DNA of 64,000 nucleotides from Proteinivorax tanatarense. GTDB taxonomy: Bacteria; Bacillota; Proteinivoracia; Proteinivoracales; Proteinivoracaceae. Each line of letters starts with the position of its first letter. Within the stretch, counting starts at the first letter, position 1. The position numbers were made by a program, and so were the translations under genes. The notes below the pieces were generated by a model, which was not told the DNA's origin, did no database searches, and saw nothing but the letters and a program-made list of their open reading frames with translations. The DNA lies in the NCBI RefSeq assembly GCF_040267685.1, contig NZ_CP158367.1:2356001-2420000 (forward strand), in the 5' to 3' direction. Below are positions 10,091-20,638 of this stretch, piece after piece.

Positions 10091-11608
10091 AGTATATTTT
10101 TTTCTCCACTGTGAAGGCGTCATCTTTTCCTGCTTTTTAAACTGTTTGTAAAAGTAAGCAGGGTCTGCATAACCAACTTTATTTCCTATAGAGCCAGCTT
10201 TTTCATATGAGTTCAAAAGATATTCTTTAGCTTTCTTTATTCGGACGCTGTTCAAGTATTTCGTAAAAGAATAGTTGACTTCTTTTTGAAATAGTTGCCC
10301 CAAGTAAATTGGGCTTATATGGTAAAGAGCTCCTAGTGTTTTTAAGGACATATCTTCTGCATAGTTTTGGTGAATATGCTTTAATATAGTTTCTATAATA
10401 GGGCTGTGTTTGCTTTTATCTTCAATTTTTGAGGTCTCCAAAAGCTCAATACAGTGAGTTAGGGTAATTTTAGCCTCTTCAACCGATTGAAGGTTTAGTA
10501 TAGCATGGACTTTTTTTACATACTGTTCATGTTCTAACTGCAGAAAGAAGTTATTCTTGATAAAAAATAATAGTTCCAATAATATGCTTTTTACTATAAC
10601 CTTTAAATTTTGGGAATTATAGTAATCAAATGTTTTTCCCAGTTCTTTTTCTACTAAGTCATATTCCCCCTCTGTAATCTTTTCAATTATTTCTTGGCTT
10701 AGATGATTACTTAAGTAGGTGTGTTCTTCTTTAACATTTTTCGATTCTTTAAAGTAAATGTAATCAATATTTTTATGCTCTTGTTTAGGCAGAAGCATTT
10801 TCAATTCACTAGCCATTTCAATTTCCTTAAAAGCATCGTGTATTTTCTCTGGTTCTTTTACTTTCTTACTATAAACTAAAATGTATTCACCTTTTTCAGT
10901 ATCCTTTTTTAACCTTTTTTTTAAGTCAGCAATTTCTTCTTTTAATTTATCTTCATCGATGCCACACCATAAGAAAAACATGTGCCCCAAAGGGGATACC
11001 ACAGCTATAGTTTTTTCTCTCTTTTCCATTTCTTTCTGGAGTCTGTTAATGAGTATTTCACTACTTTGCTGGCACTCAATCTTTAACAGTCCAATATTTA
11101 TAGGAAAAGTAATGTCCATTCCTGTGTAAAATGATAGCCTTTGCCTTAAATCATCAAAGCTCATTTGTCCATTGATCCATCGCCACAGCCCCTGATCCCG
11201 CATAACTAAACTAGATTTTTGCTGTATCAATGTATTATTTATCTTTTCTTTAACACCCTTTAAAGATAATAAAAGCTCCTCTTGGTCCACTGGCTTTAGC
11301 AAATAATTTTCTATTCCAAGCTCTAAACCTTTTTTAACATAATCAAATTCTTGGAACCCAGATAGTACGATTGATTTAACCTCATTATTTTCTGCTTTTA
11401 AGGCTTTAATTAATTCTAACCCTCCCATGTTAGGCATTTTTACATCTGTTATTACAAGATCAGCAGGATTAGCTTTATATTTTTCTATAGCTTCTTTTCC
11501 GTGAGAAGCTATAGAAACGACTTTAAAACCAAAAGATTCCCAGTTTATAATATTTTTAAGTCCTTCCAGTATTAACGGTTCATCATCAACAAGCATCACT
11601 TTAACCAT
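10079..11608 (-). CDS. YesN-type response regulator with AraC DNA-binding domain
   Basis: 509 residues. An N-terminal receiver domain (1-120) has acidic DDE at 8-10, phospho-acceptor Asp55 in LVITDVKMPN and a conserved Lys near 105. A long helical middle follows, and a C-terminal double helix-turn-helix of the AraC family (about 405-509; motifs LGALYHISPIYLGQLF and YADPAYFYKQFKK). It overlaps the sensor kinase gene by 8 bases. Such pairs activate neighbouring Lpl-type sugar importer operons in response to extracellular glycans, so it likely controls this locus. Confidence 0.92.
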   Translation of the reverse strand: MVKVMLVDDEPLILEGLKNIINWESFGFKVVSIASHGKEAIEKYKANPADLVITDVKMPNMGGLELIKALKAENNEVKSIVLSGFQEFDYVKKGLELGIENYLLKPVDQEELLLSLKGVKEKINNTLIQQKSSLVMRDQGLWRWINGQMSFDDLRQRLSFYTGMDITFPINIGLLKIECQQSSEILINRLQKEMEKREKTIAVVSPLGHMFFLWCGIDEDKLKEEIADLKKRLKKDTEKGEYILVYSKKVKEPEKIHDAFKEIEMASELKMLLPKQEHKNIDYIYFKESKNVKEEHTYLSNHLSQEIIEKITEGEYDLVEKELGKTFDYYNSQNLKVIVKSILLELLFFIKNNFFLQLEHEQYVKKVHAILNLQSVEEAKITLTHCIELLETSKIEDKSKHSPIIETILKHIHQNYAEDMSLKTLGALYHISPIYLGQLFQKEVNYSFTKYLNSVRIKKAKEYLLNSYEKAGSIGNKVGYADPAYFYKQFKKQEKMTPSQWRKKYTKTG

Positions 11609-13331
11609 AGCTTTGCACCTCTTTTATAATTGGTAACTTTACTTTAATTAAAGTTCCACAGCCATATTCACTTTCTATTTTTACACCGTAGTTTTCACCA
11701 TGTTTTAGCACTATCCTTTGATTGACATTACTAAGTCCTATAGACTCAGAATCGCTATCTAAGTTGTTTATTTTCTTTTCTATTTCTTTTACCTTTCTGC
11801 TGTCTATACCGATTCCATTATCTTCAATTATTATCGATAACTGCTGTCTCTCTTCTTCTATTTTAATGAAAAGTTTATTATCATCTCTATCCCTTTTAAA
11901 GCCATGCATCAAAAAATTCTCTATTAATGGTTGTAATATAAAAGGGATTACATAGCAGTTTTCTACCTTCTTCCCTACTTCAAATCTACAAATAAGTTGA
12001 TTAGGAAAGCGATTTTTAAATAATTCGATATATTCAAAGGCATGATTTATTTCTTCCCGTATAGTTACCATTTCCGCCTTATTTAAGGAATGTCTAAATA
12101 TTTTGGACAACTGTACAATCATTTTAGCAGAAGTTTGTCCTCCCTCAGCCATTGATTTCATTCGTATAGCTTCTAAAGTGTTGTATAAAAAATGGGGGTT
12201 TATTTGTGCTTGTAAGTGAGCTAATTCTGCCTCTTTTTGCTTTAGCTTTGAAAAGTACATCTTATTTAGATAGTCATCTAAGGTATCTAGTGTTTCATTA
12301 AACGTATGAGCAATTATAGAGAGATCATCACAAACCTTAACATTGGAGATTCTAGCTTTCATGTCTCCATTTTGAACTTCTTTCATTTTGCCAATAATCT
12401 CATCTACCCTTTTAGAATAACTTCTCAAAGAAAAATAAGGAATAGCTATAGCTATAAACGCTAACCCTGAAGTCATTAAAACCACTCTAAACCCATATCC
12501 ACGCAAGTTTTTTACTTCGTTTCTAGGCAGTATGGAGGTTACCATAACCTCACTCATTGGCTCAACTGAAGAGTTTACAAAGTAAGTCCCTCCTGATTTC
12601 AGTTCTTTATTACCAGAACCAAACTCAGGACTTATTTCTTTATATTTTTCTCCATAAGTATAATAGTTTTTCCCTTCTTTATTACTTAAGGTTACTGACC
12701 CTTTTAAAGGTTCATCTACCCTAGATAACACTCTATCAAACCCTTGATAACTATAATATGCAGTCATGGTTCCAATTCTTTCCAAAGAAACAGGGTCGTT
12801 AATCGATACCTTTACTGTATAAAATCTCTCTTTGGCATCAACATCATCATTCATTTCACTTATATACCAACTACTATGGTCAAATAAATATTGGTATTGC
12901 GTGTTTAGCACTTCATTTTGGATTTGCAATGCCACAATATCAGGATTTCTGGAATAATAATTTTTTATAAATAGGTCAAAATTATATGGAACAAAAGAAT
13001 CACTTTCAGCAAACTTATTTAATCTATATTCTAAGTAATCCTGATAATCATGCTGTAACGCAAAAACTAAATCCTCAATTAAGTCTTCTTCGAAATATAA
13101 CTGTCTTACCCCTTGTTTGGTAAACTCATGCTTATATGCAAGCTCAGACTTAACTTCTTTTATAATGTTTTCTCTTTGGTACAGCTCTCTTTGAATAATC
13201 AGTTCAGAATAATAACTCCAAACAAATAAAAAAAGCAATGCCATAGTTAAAAGAATTATGGTGGAGTAGGTAAAAAATACCCTATAAAACATCCTAACTT
13301 TTATTTTTTTTGCTAACTTAAAAGCTTGCAT
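11601..13331 (-). CDS. YesM-type sensor histidine kinase
   Basis: A membrane sensor with one helix near residues 24-42, an extracellular region of about 240 residues, a second helix near 285-305, a HAMP linker, and a His_kinase domain. The phospho-accepting His lies in AQINPHFLYNTLEAI (near 385), and the ATP-binding lobe carries EDNGIGI. The frame can extend to a GTG at 13343, but the ATG at 13331 has the better-spaced GGGTG site. The gene overlaps its response regulator by 8 bases. The extracellular ligand is unknown; oligomannosides are inferred from context. Confidence 0.9.
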   Translation of the reverse strand: MQAFKLAKKIKVRMFYRVFFTYSTIILLTMALLFLFVWSYYSELIIQRELYQRENIIKEVKSELAYKHEFTKQGVRQLYFEEDLIEDLVFALQHDYQDYLEYRLNKFAESDSFVPYNFDLFIKNYYSRNPDIVALQIQNEVLNTQYQYLFDHSSWYISEMNDDVDAKERFYTVKVSINDPVSLERIGTMTAYYSYQGFDRVLSRVDEPLKGSVTLSNKEGKNYYTYGEKYKEISPEFGSGNKELKSGGTYFVNSSVEPMSEVMVTSILPRNEVKNLRGYGFRVVLMTSGLAFIAIAIPYFSLRSYSKRVDEIIGKMKEVQNGDMKARISNVKVCDDLSIIAHTFNETLDTLDDYLNKMYFSKLKQKEAELAHLQAQINPHFLYNTLEAIRMKSMAEGGQTSAKMIVQLSKIFRHSLNKAEMVTIREEINHAFEYIELFKNRFPNQLICRFEVGKKVENCYVIPFILQPLIENFLMHGFKRDRDDNKLFIKIEEERQQLSIIIEDNGIGIDSRKVKEIEKKINNLDSDSESIGLSNVNQRIVLKHGENYGVKIESEYGCGTLIKVKLPIIKEVQSYG

Positions 13332-13433
13332 AATTACACCCACTATTTTACATTTTTACTTTATTTTTTTCATTTATATATACTTATATAATTCAATTTT
13401 TTTATGCAAATCCCTGCACGTTTTAACGACAAG

Positions 13434-13457
13434 AAACAGAGATTATAATCTCTGTTT
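13434..13457. terminator. Terminator after the first GH38 gene
   Basis: A perfect 24-base palindrome built on CAGAGATTA / TAATCTCTG, extended outward by GACAA/TTGTC-like pairing, sits 11 bases after the GH38 stop codon. T-rich sequence follows on both strands. Confidence 0.65.
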
Positions 13458-13468
13458 TGTCTTTGGTA

Positions 13469-16400
13469 TTATTTAAACTCTACCTCTATAGTCTTTATTT
13501 CATAAGGTGAAAATTCTAACTCTATTGGTCCATGGTGCAAAGGCGATAAGCTTTCATTCTCAATTAAGTTTACTTCTTTCCAGTTATCAATTTCATACAA
13601 AGATTTAACTTTTATTTTAGATCTAGCACCTTCCATTTCATGGAACCTCACTATTATTTTGTTATCACTCCATTCAGAAATCTTTACAGCATCTAAAACG
13701 ACATTTTCTTTATCGATTTCTATAAAAGGAGCAGTGAACTCTTTTTTTGCTCCACCGGATAAAGCTTCTATAGGGGTATTTAGATAAGCAGCTTCTTTCT
13801 CAACCTCCCATTTATTTTTGAGCCCACCAAAGGGGAAAATTGAGTAAGTAAAGTAGTGCTGTCCTTCGTCTGCATTGGGGTCAGGGTGTACAGCTCCTTT
13901 TAACAGCGATAATTGTAGCACATTATCCTTGTTTGAGTATCCGTACTTGCTATCATTCATTAAAGCAACTCCATAATCTGTTTCAGAAATAGCAGACCAT
14001 TTATGCCCTACTGATTCAAATCTGGCCATGTCCCAAGATGTATTCCAGTTATTAGGTCTAGTAACATTTCCAAATTGGATATCATAAATAGCTTCTGTGC
14101 ATCTGATATCCAACGGAAACTCAACTTTTAAAAGTCTTTGCCTTACGTCCCAATCGACAATTGTTTCAAAATCTATTCTTTTAGTATAAGAGTAACAGTG
14201 CATTTTTTGAGTAATAGATACATTTTTCCACTGCCATTTAAATACAATAGTGGTTCGTATTTTTCCATTCTCTTCAACATAACACTCTTTTAGATTTCCA
14301 ACCTTGCTGCTTTTTTCTTTATAAAATAAATCAATGTCCCAGGCATCATGAGCCATTGGTTTATCTTCAAAAATCCTAAACACATTTCCTTTGCCTTTTA
14401 ATACCTCTCTACCAGCTTCTATATCAAAAATACTAGTTAACTGTCCTTGACTATCCCACTTTATTTCATAATAAGGAGTGCTCAAGAATTGTTTATGCAA
14501 CTCTACAGAGCTCAGTTGATTACTTTTTTCAGTCTCAGCTTCTTTTAAAGCTATATTTCCAAATGATAGAGGTCTTGCCTCATCAACTAACACTAAAAAA
14601 TCACCATTTTCTAATTTTTGTGCAGTTAAAGGTTTATCTTCTAACCAAAAATTTAAACTCTCAGGGTTGTTCTCTTTAGGAACTTTTACCACAATCGCTC
14701 CCTTATATTGTAAAGGATGAAAGTAACTTACTACGTTATCTTCTTTAACAACGATAGTTTCTATTTTATTTGTCATGATTTGGTTTTTAATTTCTTCTGC
14801 TTGTTGATAATCTTTATGACAATCCTCATAAACTTCTTTGATGGATGAACCCGGTATTATGTCGTGGAATTGATTTAATAATATCTTTTTCCAGCCTTTT
14901 TCAATTAACTCTTTTGGGTATTGTTTAAATTTATTTTTAAACCCTTCCCAAACAGATATCAGTTCTAATTTTCTATACTCATTTTCTAGCTGACGGTTTT
15001 TTTGTTTTACTTTGGCTTGACTTGTATATGTTCCTCGGTGGTACTCTAAATAAAGTTCACCATCCCATGTATGAAGATATCCATTGCTGTGATCTAAATT
15101 TTCATGTAGTTTGTCAAAATATTTTTCGGCGTTTGTGGATTGTACTTTAGGCATACCATCTACCTTATTGTACTGATTTTTCATTTCTAACATTTCTCTA
15201 TTTACGCCGCCACCACCATCTCCGTATCCATAAGCCAATAACAAATCATTATTGATTTCCTTATCACGGTATTTATTCCAAATACCTTTTAAGGTTTCAG
15301 CAGTTATTAAACCATTATAGGTATAAAACCAAGAGTTTTCATCCCTGCCTGGCTCCGGGGTCGTAATAAAGTGAGTTAGAACTTCACTACCATCTATACC
15401 TTTCCACTTAAAGGTATCATGAGGCATCCTATTATATTGATTCCAACTGATTTTTGTAGTTACAAAAGTTTCTATGCCTGATTTTTTTAATATCTGAGGT
15501 AATGCCCAGCTATAACCAAATACATCGGGAAGCCATAAAACCTTGCTATCTTTTCCAAACTCATCTAAATAAAACTTTTTACCGTATAAAAGTTGTCTTA
15601 CCAAAGATTCTCCAGATGGAATATTGCAATCTGCTTCAACCCACATTCCTCCTTCCACCTGCCACTGACCATTAGCTACTTTTTCTTTAATTTTTTTATA
15701 CAATTCTGGCTCTTCATCTTTTATCCACTGATATAATTGTGGTTGACTTTGCAGAAAAGTATAGTCATCATAAAGTTCCATCAATCTCAGAACGGTTGTA
15801 AATGTTCTTTTTGCCTTTTCTTTAGTATGTTTCACTCGCCAAAGCCACGCTAAGTCAATGTGGGAATGGCCTATTGTATGAATGTTAATATTCTGTTTAT
15901 TGGCAGATTTTAAATTAACCTTTGCTTTTAAAATATCCAAGGACTTATAAACTGATTGATAAAATTCTTCACTTTGGGGTTCGGTCCAGTCTATCACTAA
16001 AAAGGCATCATTAAGAGAAGTTAGAAGTTTAGCTCTCGATGGGTCATTTTCATCTAAAACTTTTATTGATTGTAAAACCGCTTTCGATAAATAATAAAGG
16101 CTATCAATTTTTTTATCTAAAAGTCCATGCCACGCTTCTTTTATGCGATAAAATTGTTGCTGAGGGTGCCCCCCACCCTCTAGTCCTGACCAAAGTAATA
16201 TATCCAGTTCCATTTTATCGCCAGCATTAGGCAGGATAACCTCTTTATGGTTACAGTCAACTGCCTGAAATGGCTCTTTGTTGAGATATAATAAGGCTTC
16301 AAAACCTGAGTTATTTCCACCACCAGTGCGACCTAAGTCCAAAAATAGCACTTGACGACTATCTTTTGATAAAGGGATAGATTTTATATTAGTATTAAGC

Positions 16401-16594
16401 CATAAATATTTATCCCTACCAGCCCAATGATCGTTGACTGTTAAAACTTCTGTAGAGTAATTTGTAGGTAATCTATTTTCTTCACCTTTTGTTGGATTAT
16501 AGGTTTTAAATGACTCTATCATCTTTATATTTTTATACCTTAATCTATCTAGTTCGTTGATACGGTTTTCTAGTTTCTCAATTTTAAAAAACAT
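13469..16594 (-). CDS. GH38 alpha-mannosidase, long form
   Basis: 1041 residues, no signal peptide, so cytoplasmic. The zinc-binding HSHIDLAWLWR motif (near 246-256) and the nucleophile Asp in GGMWVEADCN (near 320) mark a GH38 catalytic domain. An alpha-mannosidase middle domain and the large C-terminal beta domains follow. This is the 1000-plus-residue bacterial/class II form that removes alpha-linked mannose from oligosaccharides. It is transcribed after GH125 and the second GH38 in one operon with gaps of 12-15 bases. Linkage preference cannot be read from sequence. Confidence 0.93.
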   Translation of the reverse strand: MFFKIEKLENRINELDRLRYKNIKMIESFKTYNPTKGEENRLPTNYSTEVLTVNDHWAGRDKYLWLNTNIKSIPLSKDSRQVLFLDLGRTGGGNNSGFEALLYLNKEPFQAVDCNHKEVILPNAGDKMELDILLWSGLEGGGHPQQQFYRIKEAWHGLLDKKIDSLYYLSKAVLQSIKVLDENDPSRAKLLTSLNDAFLVIDWTEPQSEEFYQSVYKSLDILKAKVNLKSANKQNINIHTIGHSHIDLAWLWRVKHTKEKAKRTFTTVLRLMELYDDYTFLQSQPQLYQWIKDEEPELYKKIKEKVANGQWQVEGGMWVEADCNIPSGESLVRQLLYGKKFYLDEFGKDSKVLWLPDVFGYSWALPQILKKSGIETFVTTKISWNQYNRMPHDTFKWKGIDGSEVLTHFITTPEPGRDENSWFYTYNGLITAETLKGIWNKYRDKEINNDLLLAYGYGDGGGGVNREMLEMKNQYNKVDGMPKVQSTNAEKYFDKLHENLDHSNGYLHTWDGELYLEYHRGTYTSQAKVKQKNRQLENEYRKLELISVWEGFKNKFKQYPKELIEKGWKKILLNQFHDIIPGSSIKEVYEDCHKDYQQAEEIKNQIMTNKIETIVVKEDNVVSYFHPLQYKGAIVVKVPKENNPESLNFWLEDKPLTAQKLENGDFLVLVDEARPLSFGNIALKEAETEKSNQLSSVELHKQFLSTPYYEIKWDSQGQLTSIFDIEAGREVLKGKGNVFRIFEDKPMAHDAWDIDLFYKEKSSKVGNLKECYVEENGKIRTTIVFKWQWKNVSITQKMHCYSYTKRIDFETIVDWDVRQRLLKVEFPLDIRCTEAIYDIQFGNVTRPNNWNTSWDMARFESVGHKWSAISETDYGVALMNDSKYGYSNKDNVLQLSLLKGAVHPDPNADEGQHYFTYSIFPFGGLKNKWEVEKEAAYLNTPIEALSGGAKKEFTAPFIEIDKENVVLDAVKISEWSDNKIIVRFHEMEGARSKIKVKSLYEIDNWKEVNLIENESLSPLHHGPIELEFSPYEIKTIEVEFK

Positions 16595-16609
16595 ATAACT
16601 CCTCCCCGT

Positions 16610-17914
16610 TTATTTTTTGTTTGCTTTTTCTAAAGGGCTTGAAGGTACATATATACCTATCTGACTTAGAACAAACTCACTGAACATTGAATTTGCCCAA
16701 GCGAACCACGATCTAGTAAATTTTTTGGAGTTATCAACATCAAACCCTTCATGCATAAAATATGTAGACCCATGGGTGTTTTTGAAAAGCTCCAGTATTT
16801 TATCTTTTTCCTCTTTTTTAGTAGCCGTCATGCCCTGTATAGCCAAAGCTATATGCCAAGCATAATGATCTGGAGTATGAGGACTCCCAATACCTTTAGC
16901 TACTTCACCTTCATAGTAATATGGATTATGTCTACTTAATATAAACTCTCTAGTATTTAAATAGGTAGGCTCATCAAAGTCAGTATAGCCTAAATACGGT
17001 ATTGAAAGTAAGCTGGGCACATTAGCATCATCCATTAAATTAACATTACCTTTGCCATCTGTTTCATAAACGTACATATCTCCAAAAATTGGATGATTAA
17101 CTTTACCGTATTTTTCTATACCTTCCTTTATTTCTTCTGCTAGTACTTTCACTTTGTTCGCTAAAGTAGACTCTTCCATTTGTTCCAACATGCATTGGGC
17201 ATAGCCTAGGGATACACAAGCAAACATGTTAGCTGGAATTAAATACCCATACAGGCAAGCATCATCACTAGGCCTAAATCCAGACCAAGTCATCCCTGTT
17301 TTTACAGAATCCCCTCCTTTTCCATCTCTTAGTAAAGTATCTGACACACGACAATCTTTACGCTGGAACCTATAAGGGGATTTTTCTTCATGTTCCTGCT
17401 CTGTTTTCCACAGATCATATACAGTTTCTATCACCTTTTTAAGTTTATCGCTCAGTATACTGTTATCTCCAGTTGCCTTCCAGTAAAGGTAAGTTAACTG
17501 AATTGGGTAACACAGCGAATCCACCTCATATTTGCGTTCCCAAACAAGTGGACTCATTTCAGTTAAATCCTGTTGATGCCCATCTTTACTGGGACTTTGA
17601 TTAAAAGCATTAGCATAAGGATCGTGAAGAATATATTCCCATTGCCTCTCAATTACTCCTTTTATCAACTCAGCAACTTCTTTATCCTCATTAGCTACAG
17701 TTAAATAGGGCCTTATTTGGGCAGATGAGTCTCTTAACCACATAGCGGGAATATCACCTGTTATAACAAACACTCCTTGCTCATCCTTTTTTAATGTGGT
17801 TTGATAAGTATTTAAAAAACAGTTCTCAAACAGCTTATATGTGTCTGGATCATTTTTATATTTATTTTTAACCTTAGATAGTATTGCGTTAAATGAGTTT
17901 GGTAAGTTTTCCAT
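16610..17914 (-). CDS. GH125 exo-alpha-1,6-mannosidase
   Basis: 434 residues with the family's conserved PAMWLRDSSAQIRPYL block (near 55-70), a (alpha/alpha)6-barrel layout, and C-terminal HTPDHYAWHIALAIQG and MHEGF motifs. Characterised GH125 enzymes from Streptococcus and Clostridium remove terminal alpha-1,6-linked mannose from N-glycans. No signal peptide is seen, so it works on imported glycans. It sits between the two GH38 genes, an arrangement consistent with stepwise trimming of the branched mannose tree. Confidence 0.92.
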   Translation of the reverse strand: MENLPNSFNAILSKVKNKYKNDPDTYKLFENCFLNTYQTTLKKDEQGVFVITGDIPAMWLRDSSAQIRPYLTVANEDKEVAELIKGVIERQWEYILHDPYANAFNQSPSKDGHQQDLTEMSPLVWERKYEVDSLCYPIQLTYLYWKATGDNSILSDKLKKVIETVYDLWKTEQEHEEKSPYRFQRKDCRVSDTLLRDGKGGDSVKTGMTWSGFRPSDDACLYGYLIPANMFACVSLGYAQCMLEQMEESTLANKVKVLAEEIKEGIEKYGKVNHPIFGDMYVYETDGKGNVNLMDDANVPSLLSIPYLGYTDFDEPTYLNTREFILSRHNPYYYEGEVAKGIGSPHTPDHYAWHIALAIQGMTATKKEEKDKILELFKNTHGSTYFMHEGFDVDNSKKFTRSWFAWANSMFSEFVLSQIGIYVPSSPLEKANKK

Positions 17915-17926
17915 CTTGCTCTCCCC

Positions 17927-20638
17927 TTATTTTGTAATTTTTGAATTGGAAATAATTGTTGTTATTTCATGGGGCTTCACCTCAATGACGCCCTTTTTCT
18001 CACCTATTTTTTCTAACTTTTCCTCAACAATATTTGATTTAAATATTTCATTGTGTTTACCTGCACTCTCAACCTCCAGGCTTATACATTGTTCAGTGGG
18101 ATTATACCATCTAGCTATTATCTCATTTTCACCCTCACCTGCTTTTAACGCTGTGAGCACTAGTCCTTTGCCATTCCAAGTTAAATAGCTGCTTTGTTTG
18201 TCAACAGATCCATTACTTTGTTTTTGTTGTAAAATCAAAGGATTGTATGGAAAGCTATAGGCGTCTAAATAAGAGTTACTGGAAATAACATCATCCTTAT
18301 GTGGTATTAGCATAAATTCCACTTTATTTTCTCCTAAACATTGTGCTTCTGGAGTCTCAAAATGTCCCCAGTCTCCCATCTCTCCAACTGATCTAAGCAA
18401 AGTAACACAAATTGTACTATTATCAACTATTTCGTACTCATGAAGTCCTTTGGTGGCAATGGTTAGGCCATATTTGTTATTTAAGCTTACAAATCTTTGC
18501 ATATGATGATCAAAAGATGGGTTTTCCCAAGTTGAAGCTGGGTTATTAGGTCGCTTAGCTATTTCAAAAATACTATCTGCGAAATGGTATTCGGCTGTTT
18601 CTCCAATGGGAAACAAAGCTCTTAGCCTATGATCTTTTGCGTTGTTATCTACATTTACGGTAACCTTTAATCCTTTGCCTTGTTTTTCTAACTTTAACTC
18701 TGTAACTATAACAATAGTACTCTTTTCCTTCCCTCTCTCTGCTTTTCTATCCGGATGCCAAACTAAACTGCTTTTTTCTTTTTTCAAAGCATCATCAGCT
18801 TTTGTTGGTATTTCTAAGGTATTTGTCAGTCTTACTGTGGCTGATAAAGACGTGTTATTCACCACCTCTAATGCACATCTATTGTTTTCACTTGTTACAG
18901 TCAGCTCATCACCGGACTGCTTGTACATGTACTCGTTACCTATATCTCCTGTATTTTCATAAATTCCTAATTGCCTATATACCTTGTTGGTATTCTTGTC
19001 TTTTACGGTGTAACTACCATTTTCATTTATAGCAACAGCAATGTTGTCATTTTCTAATGTTTTACTTTTGGAATCCCAGATATTTGGGCTACTTTTGATA
19101 ACATCCTTCTCATGAGGTACTAGAAAACACCTTTCATAGCCGACAGCTCTTTTAGAGTCATATAAAAATGTCACTTCTACTTCTTTAGCGTAGTAAGGTC
19201 TTCTAAAGCCGTCTTTGGGCAAGTCATAACCAAACTTAATCCCTAAATCTTTAACTGCACAATCTACTACTTTATTATCTGCTCTTTCTACGACAAAATT
19301 GGGAAGGCTTAACCTTTCTAAGGTTTTTGGAATTTCTTTGAAACTCATCTCATCAAAATAAATTTTCTTTAGATGGAACTTTTTAGTTAGTACCTTCTTA
19401 TGTTGGTGCCCATAAGTATCAAATACTACAAAAGGGATAGCATCCTTGTTTGCATGGTTTGTATCTATTTCCACTGCAAAGCTATTCCCCAACTCAGTGG
19501 AAACTTTTTCAACCCCTTGCTTAACTTTTAAAAACCTAGTTTCCATCTCTTTATGAACCTCATCAACGCTACATCCACAGATGCTATCATGGGGGTGATT
19601 CTCCATAAGCATTTTCCAATAAAATTCACTATAATCTCTGTATCTATCTTTGTTAATAGCAAATATCCCCATAGGTTCTAGCCTTTTTTCTAACAACGTT
19701 TGGCAGTAGTCATTCTGGACTTTTAGATATACTCTAGATGATGCTGTATTAACTAGAGTAGCCCAACCATCTGTCTTTTGGTTGCGCAATTCTCCTTTTA
19801 TGGTTTGCAAGTTTGGGGAAAGATGCTTTTTAAGATTGCGGATATAATTTTCAAAACTTGAATGTTTAAAGACTACTTCAGAGTTTTGTCGGTTAGCTAT
19901 AGAAATCGCTTCAGTTATATCTTTTTGTAGCGGTTGGTGATCACAGCCATTCAAAAACAACAATTCTGACGTAGAAGCAAACTTATCTACCTCATTCAGC
20001 TTCTTTTCCCAATAAACTTTCGCTTTTTGCTCTTCAACAGGAATTTCATTTCCATTAGAATACCAATTTGCAAACAAAATCCCCAACACTTCAGACCCAT
20101 CAGGTGATTCCCATTTCAATTCTGAAAAAGGTGACGAATAATCATCACTGTGAAACACCTGATTATTAAAGCCTGTGGGGGTTACTCCTCGCCCAAAAGC
20201 AGCTACTTCTATTCCCGCTTGCTTTAATAACTGAGGAGCTTGACCGTATATACCAAAAGTATCAGGAAAATATCCTATCTGGCCTTTTTGCCCATATTTA
20301 TTTGTATCTTTTAAACCGTATAACAGATTTCTTATGTTTGCCTCAGAACTTGTTAAAAAGGCGTCTTGCAGCACATACCATGGTCCTATTATTAACCTGT
20401 TTTCTTTTATGTAATGCTCTACCTCTTCTTTTTTTTGCGGACGAACTGCTAAATAGTCATCAATTAAAATTGTTTGTCCGTCTAGGTGAAAACTATGAAA
20501 GTCAGGATTATTTTTGAACATGTCAAGTAAGTCATCCATAAGTTCCACTAAATGATATCTATGTTCTTCTAAACTCATATACCATTCTCTGTCCCAGTGA
20601 GAATGTGAAATAATATGAGCTGTTTTTTCGTTACTCAT
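17927..20638 (-). CDS. GH38 alpha-mannosidase, MngB/streptococcal type
   Basis: 903 residues. It starts with IISHSHWDREWYMSLEEHR, the metal site of the shorter GH38 group that includes E. coli MngB and streptococcal N-glycan alpha-mannosidases. The nucleophile Asp lies in WYVLQDAFLTSSEA (near 110-120). The protein is cytoplasmic by lack of a signal. Its start codon overlaps the stop of the DUF624 gene upstream (shared base 20638), so expression is coupled. In this context removal of alpha-1,3/alpha-1,2 mannose is more likely than mannosylglycerate hydrolysis (inference). Confidence 0.92.
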   Translation of the reverse strand: MSNEKTAHIISHSHWDREWYMSLEEHRYHLVELMDDLLDMFKNNPDFHSFHLDGQTILIDDYLAVRPQKKEEVEHYIKENRLIIGPWYVLQDAFLTSSEANIRNLLYGLKDTNKYGQKGQIGYFPDTFGIYGQAPQLLKQAGIEVAAFGRGVTPTGFNNQVFHSDDYSSPFSELKWESPDGSEVLGILFANWYSNGNEIPVEEQKAKVYWEKKLNEVDKFASTSELLFLNGCDHQPLQKDITEAISIANRQNSEVVFKHSSFENYIRNLKKHLSPNLQTIKGELRNQKTDGWATLVNTASSRVYLKVQNDYCQTLLEKRLEPMGIFAINKDRYRDYSEFYWKMLMENHPHDSICGCSVDEVHKEMETRFLKVKQGVEKVSTELGNSFAVEIDTNHANKDAIPFVVFDTYGHQHKKVLTKKFHLKKIYFDEMSFKEIPKTLERLSLPNFVVERADNKVVDCAVKDLGIKFGYDLPKDGFRRPYYAKEVEVTFLYDSKRAVGYERCFLVPHEKDVIKSSPNIWDSKSKTLENDNIAVAINENGSYTVKDKNTNKVYRQLGIYENTGDIGNEYMYKQSGDELTVTSENNRCALEVVNNTSLSATVRLTNTLEIPTKADDALKKEKSSLVWHPDRKAERGKEKSTIVIVTELKLEKQGKGLKVTVNVDNNAKDHRLRALFPIGETAEYHFADSIFEIAKRPNNPASTWENPSFDHHMQRFVSLNNKYGLTIATKGLHEYEIVDNSTICVTLLRSVGEMGDWGHFETPEAQCLGENKVEFMLIPHKDDVISSNSYLDAYSFPYNPLILQQKQSNGSVDKQSSYLTWNGKGLVLTALKAGEGENEIIARWYNPTEQCISLEVESAGKHNEIFKSNIVEEKLEKIGEKKGVIEVKPHEITTIISNSKITK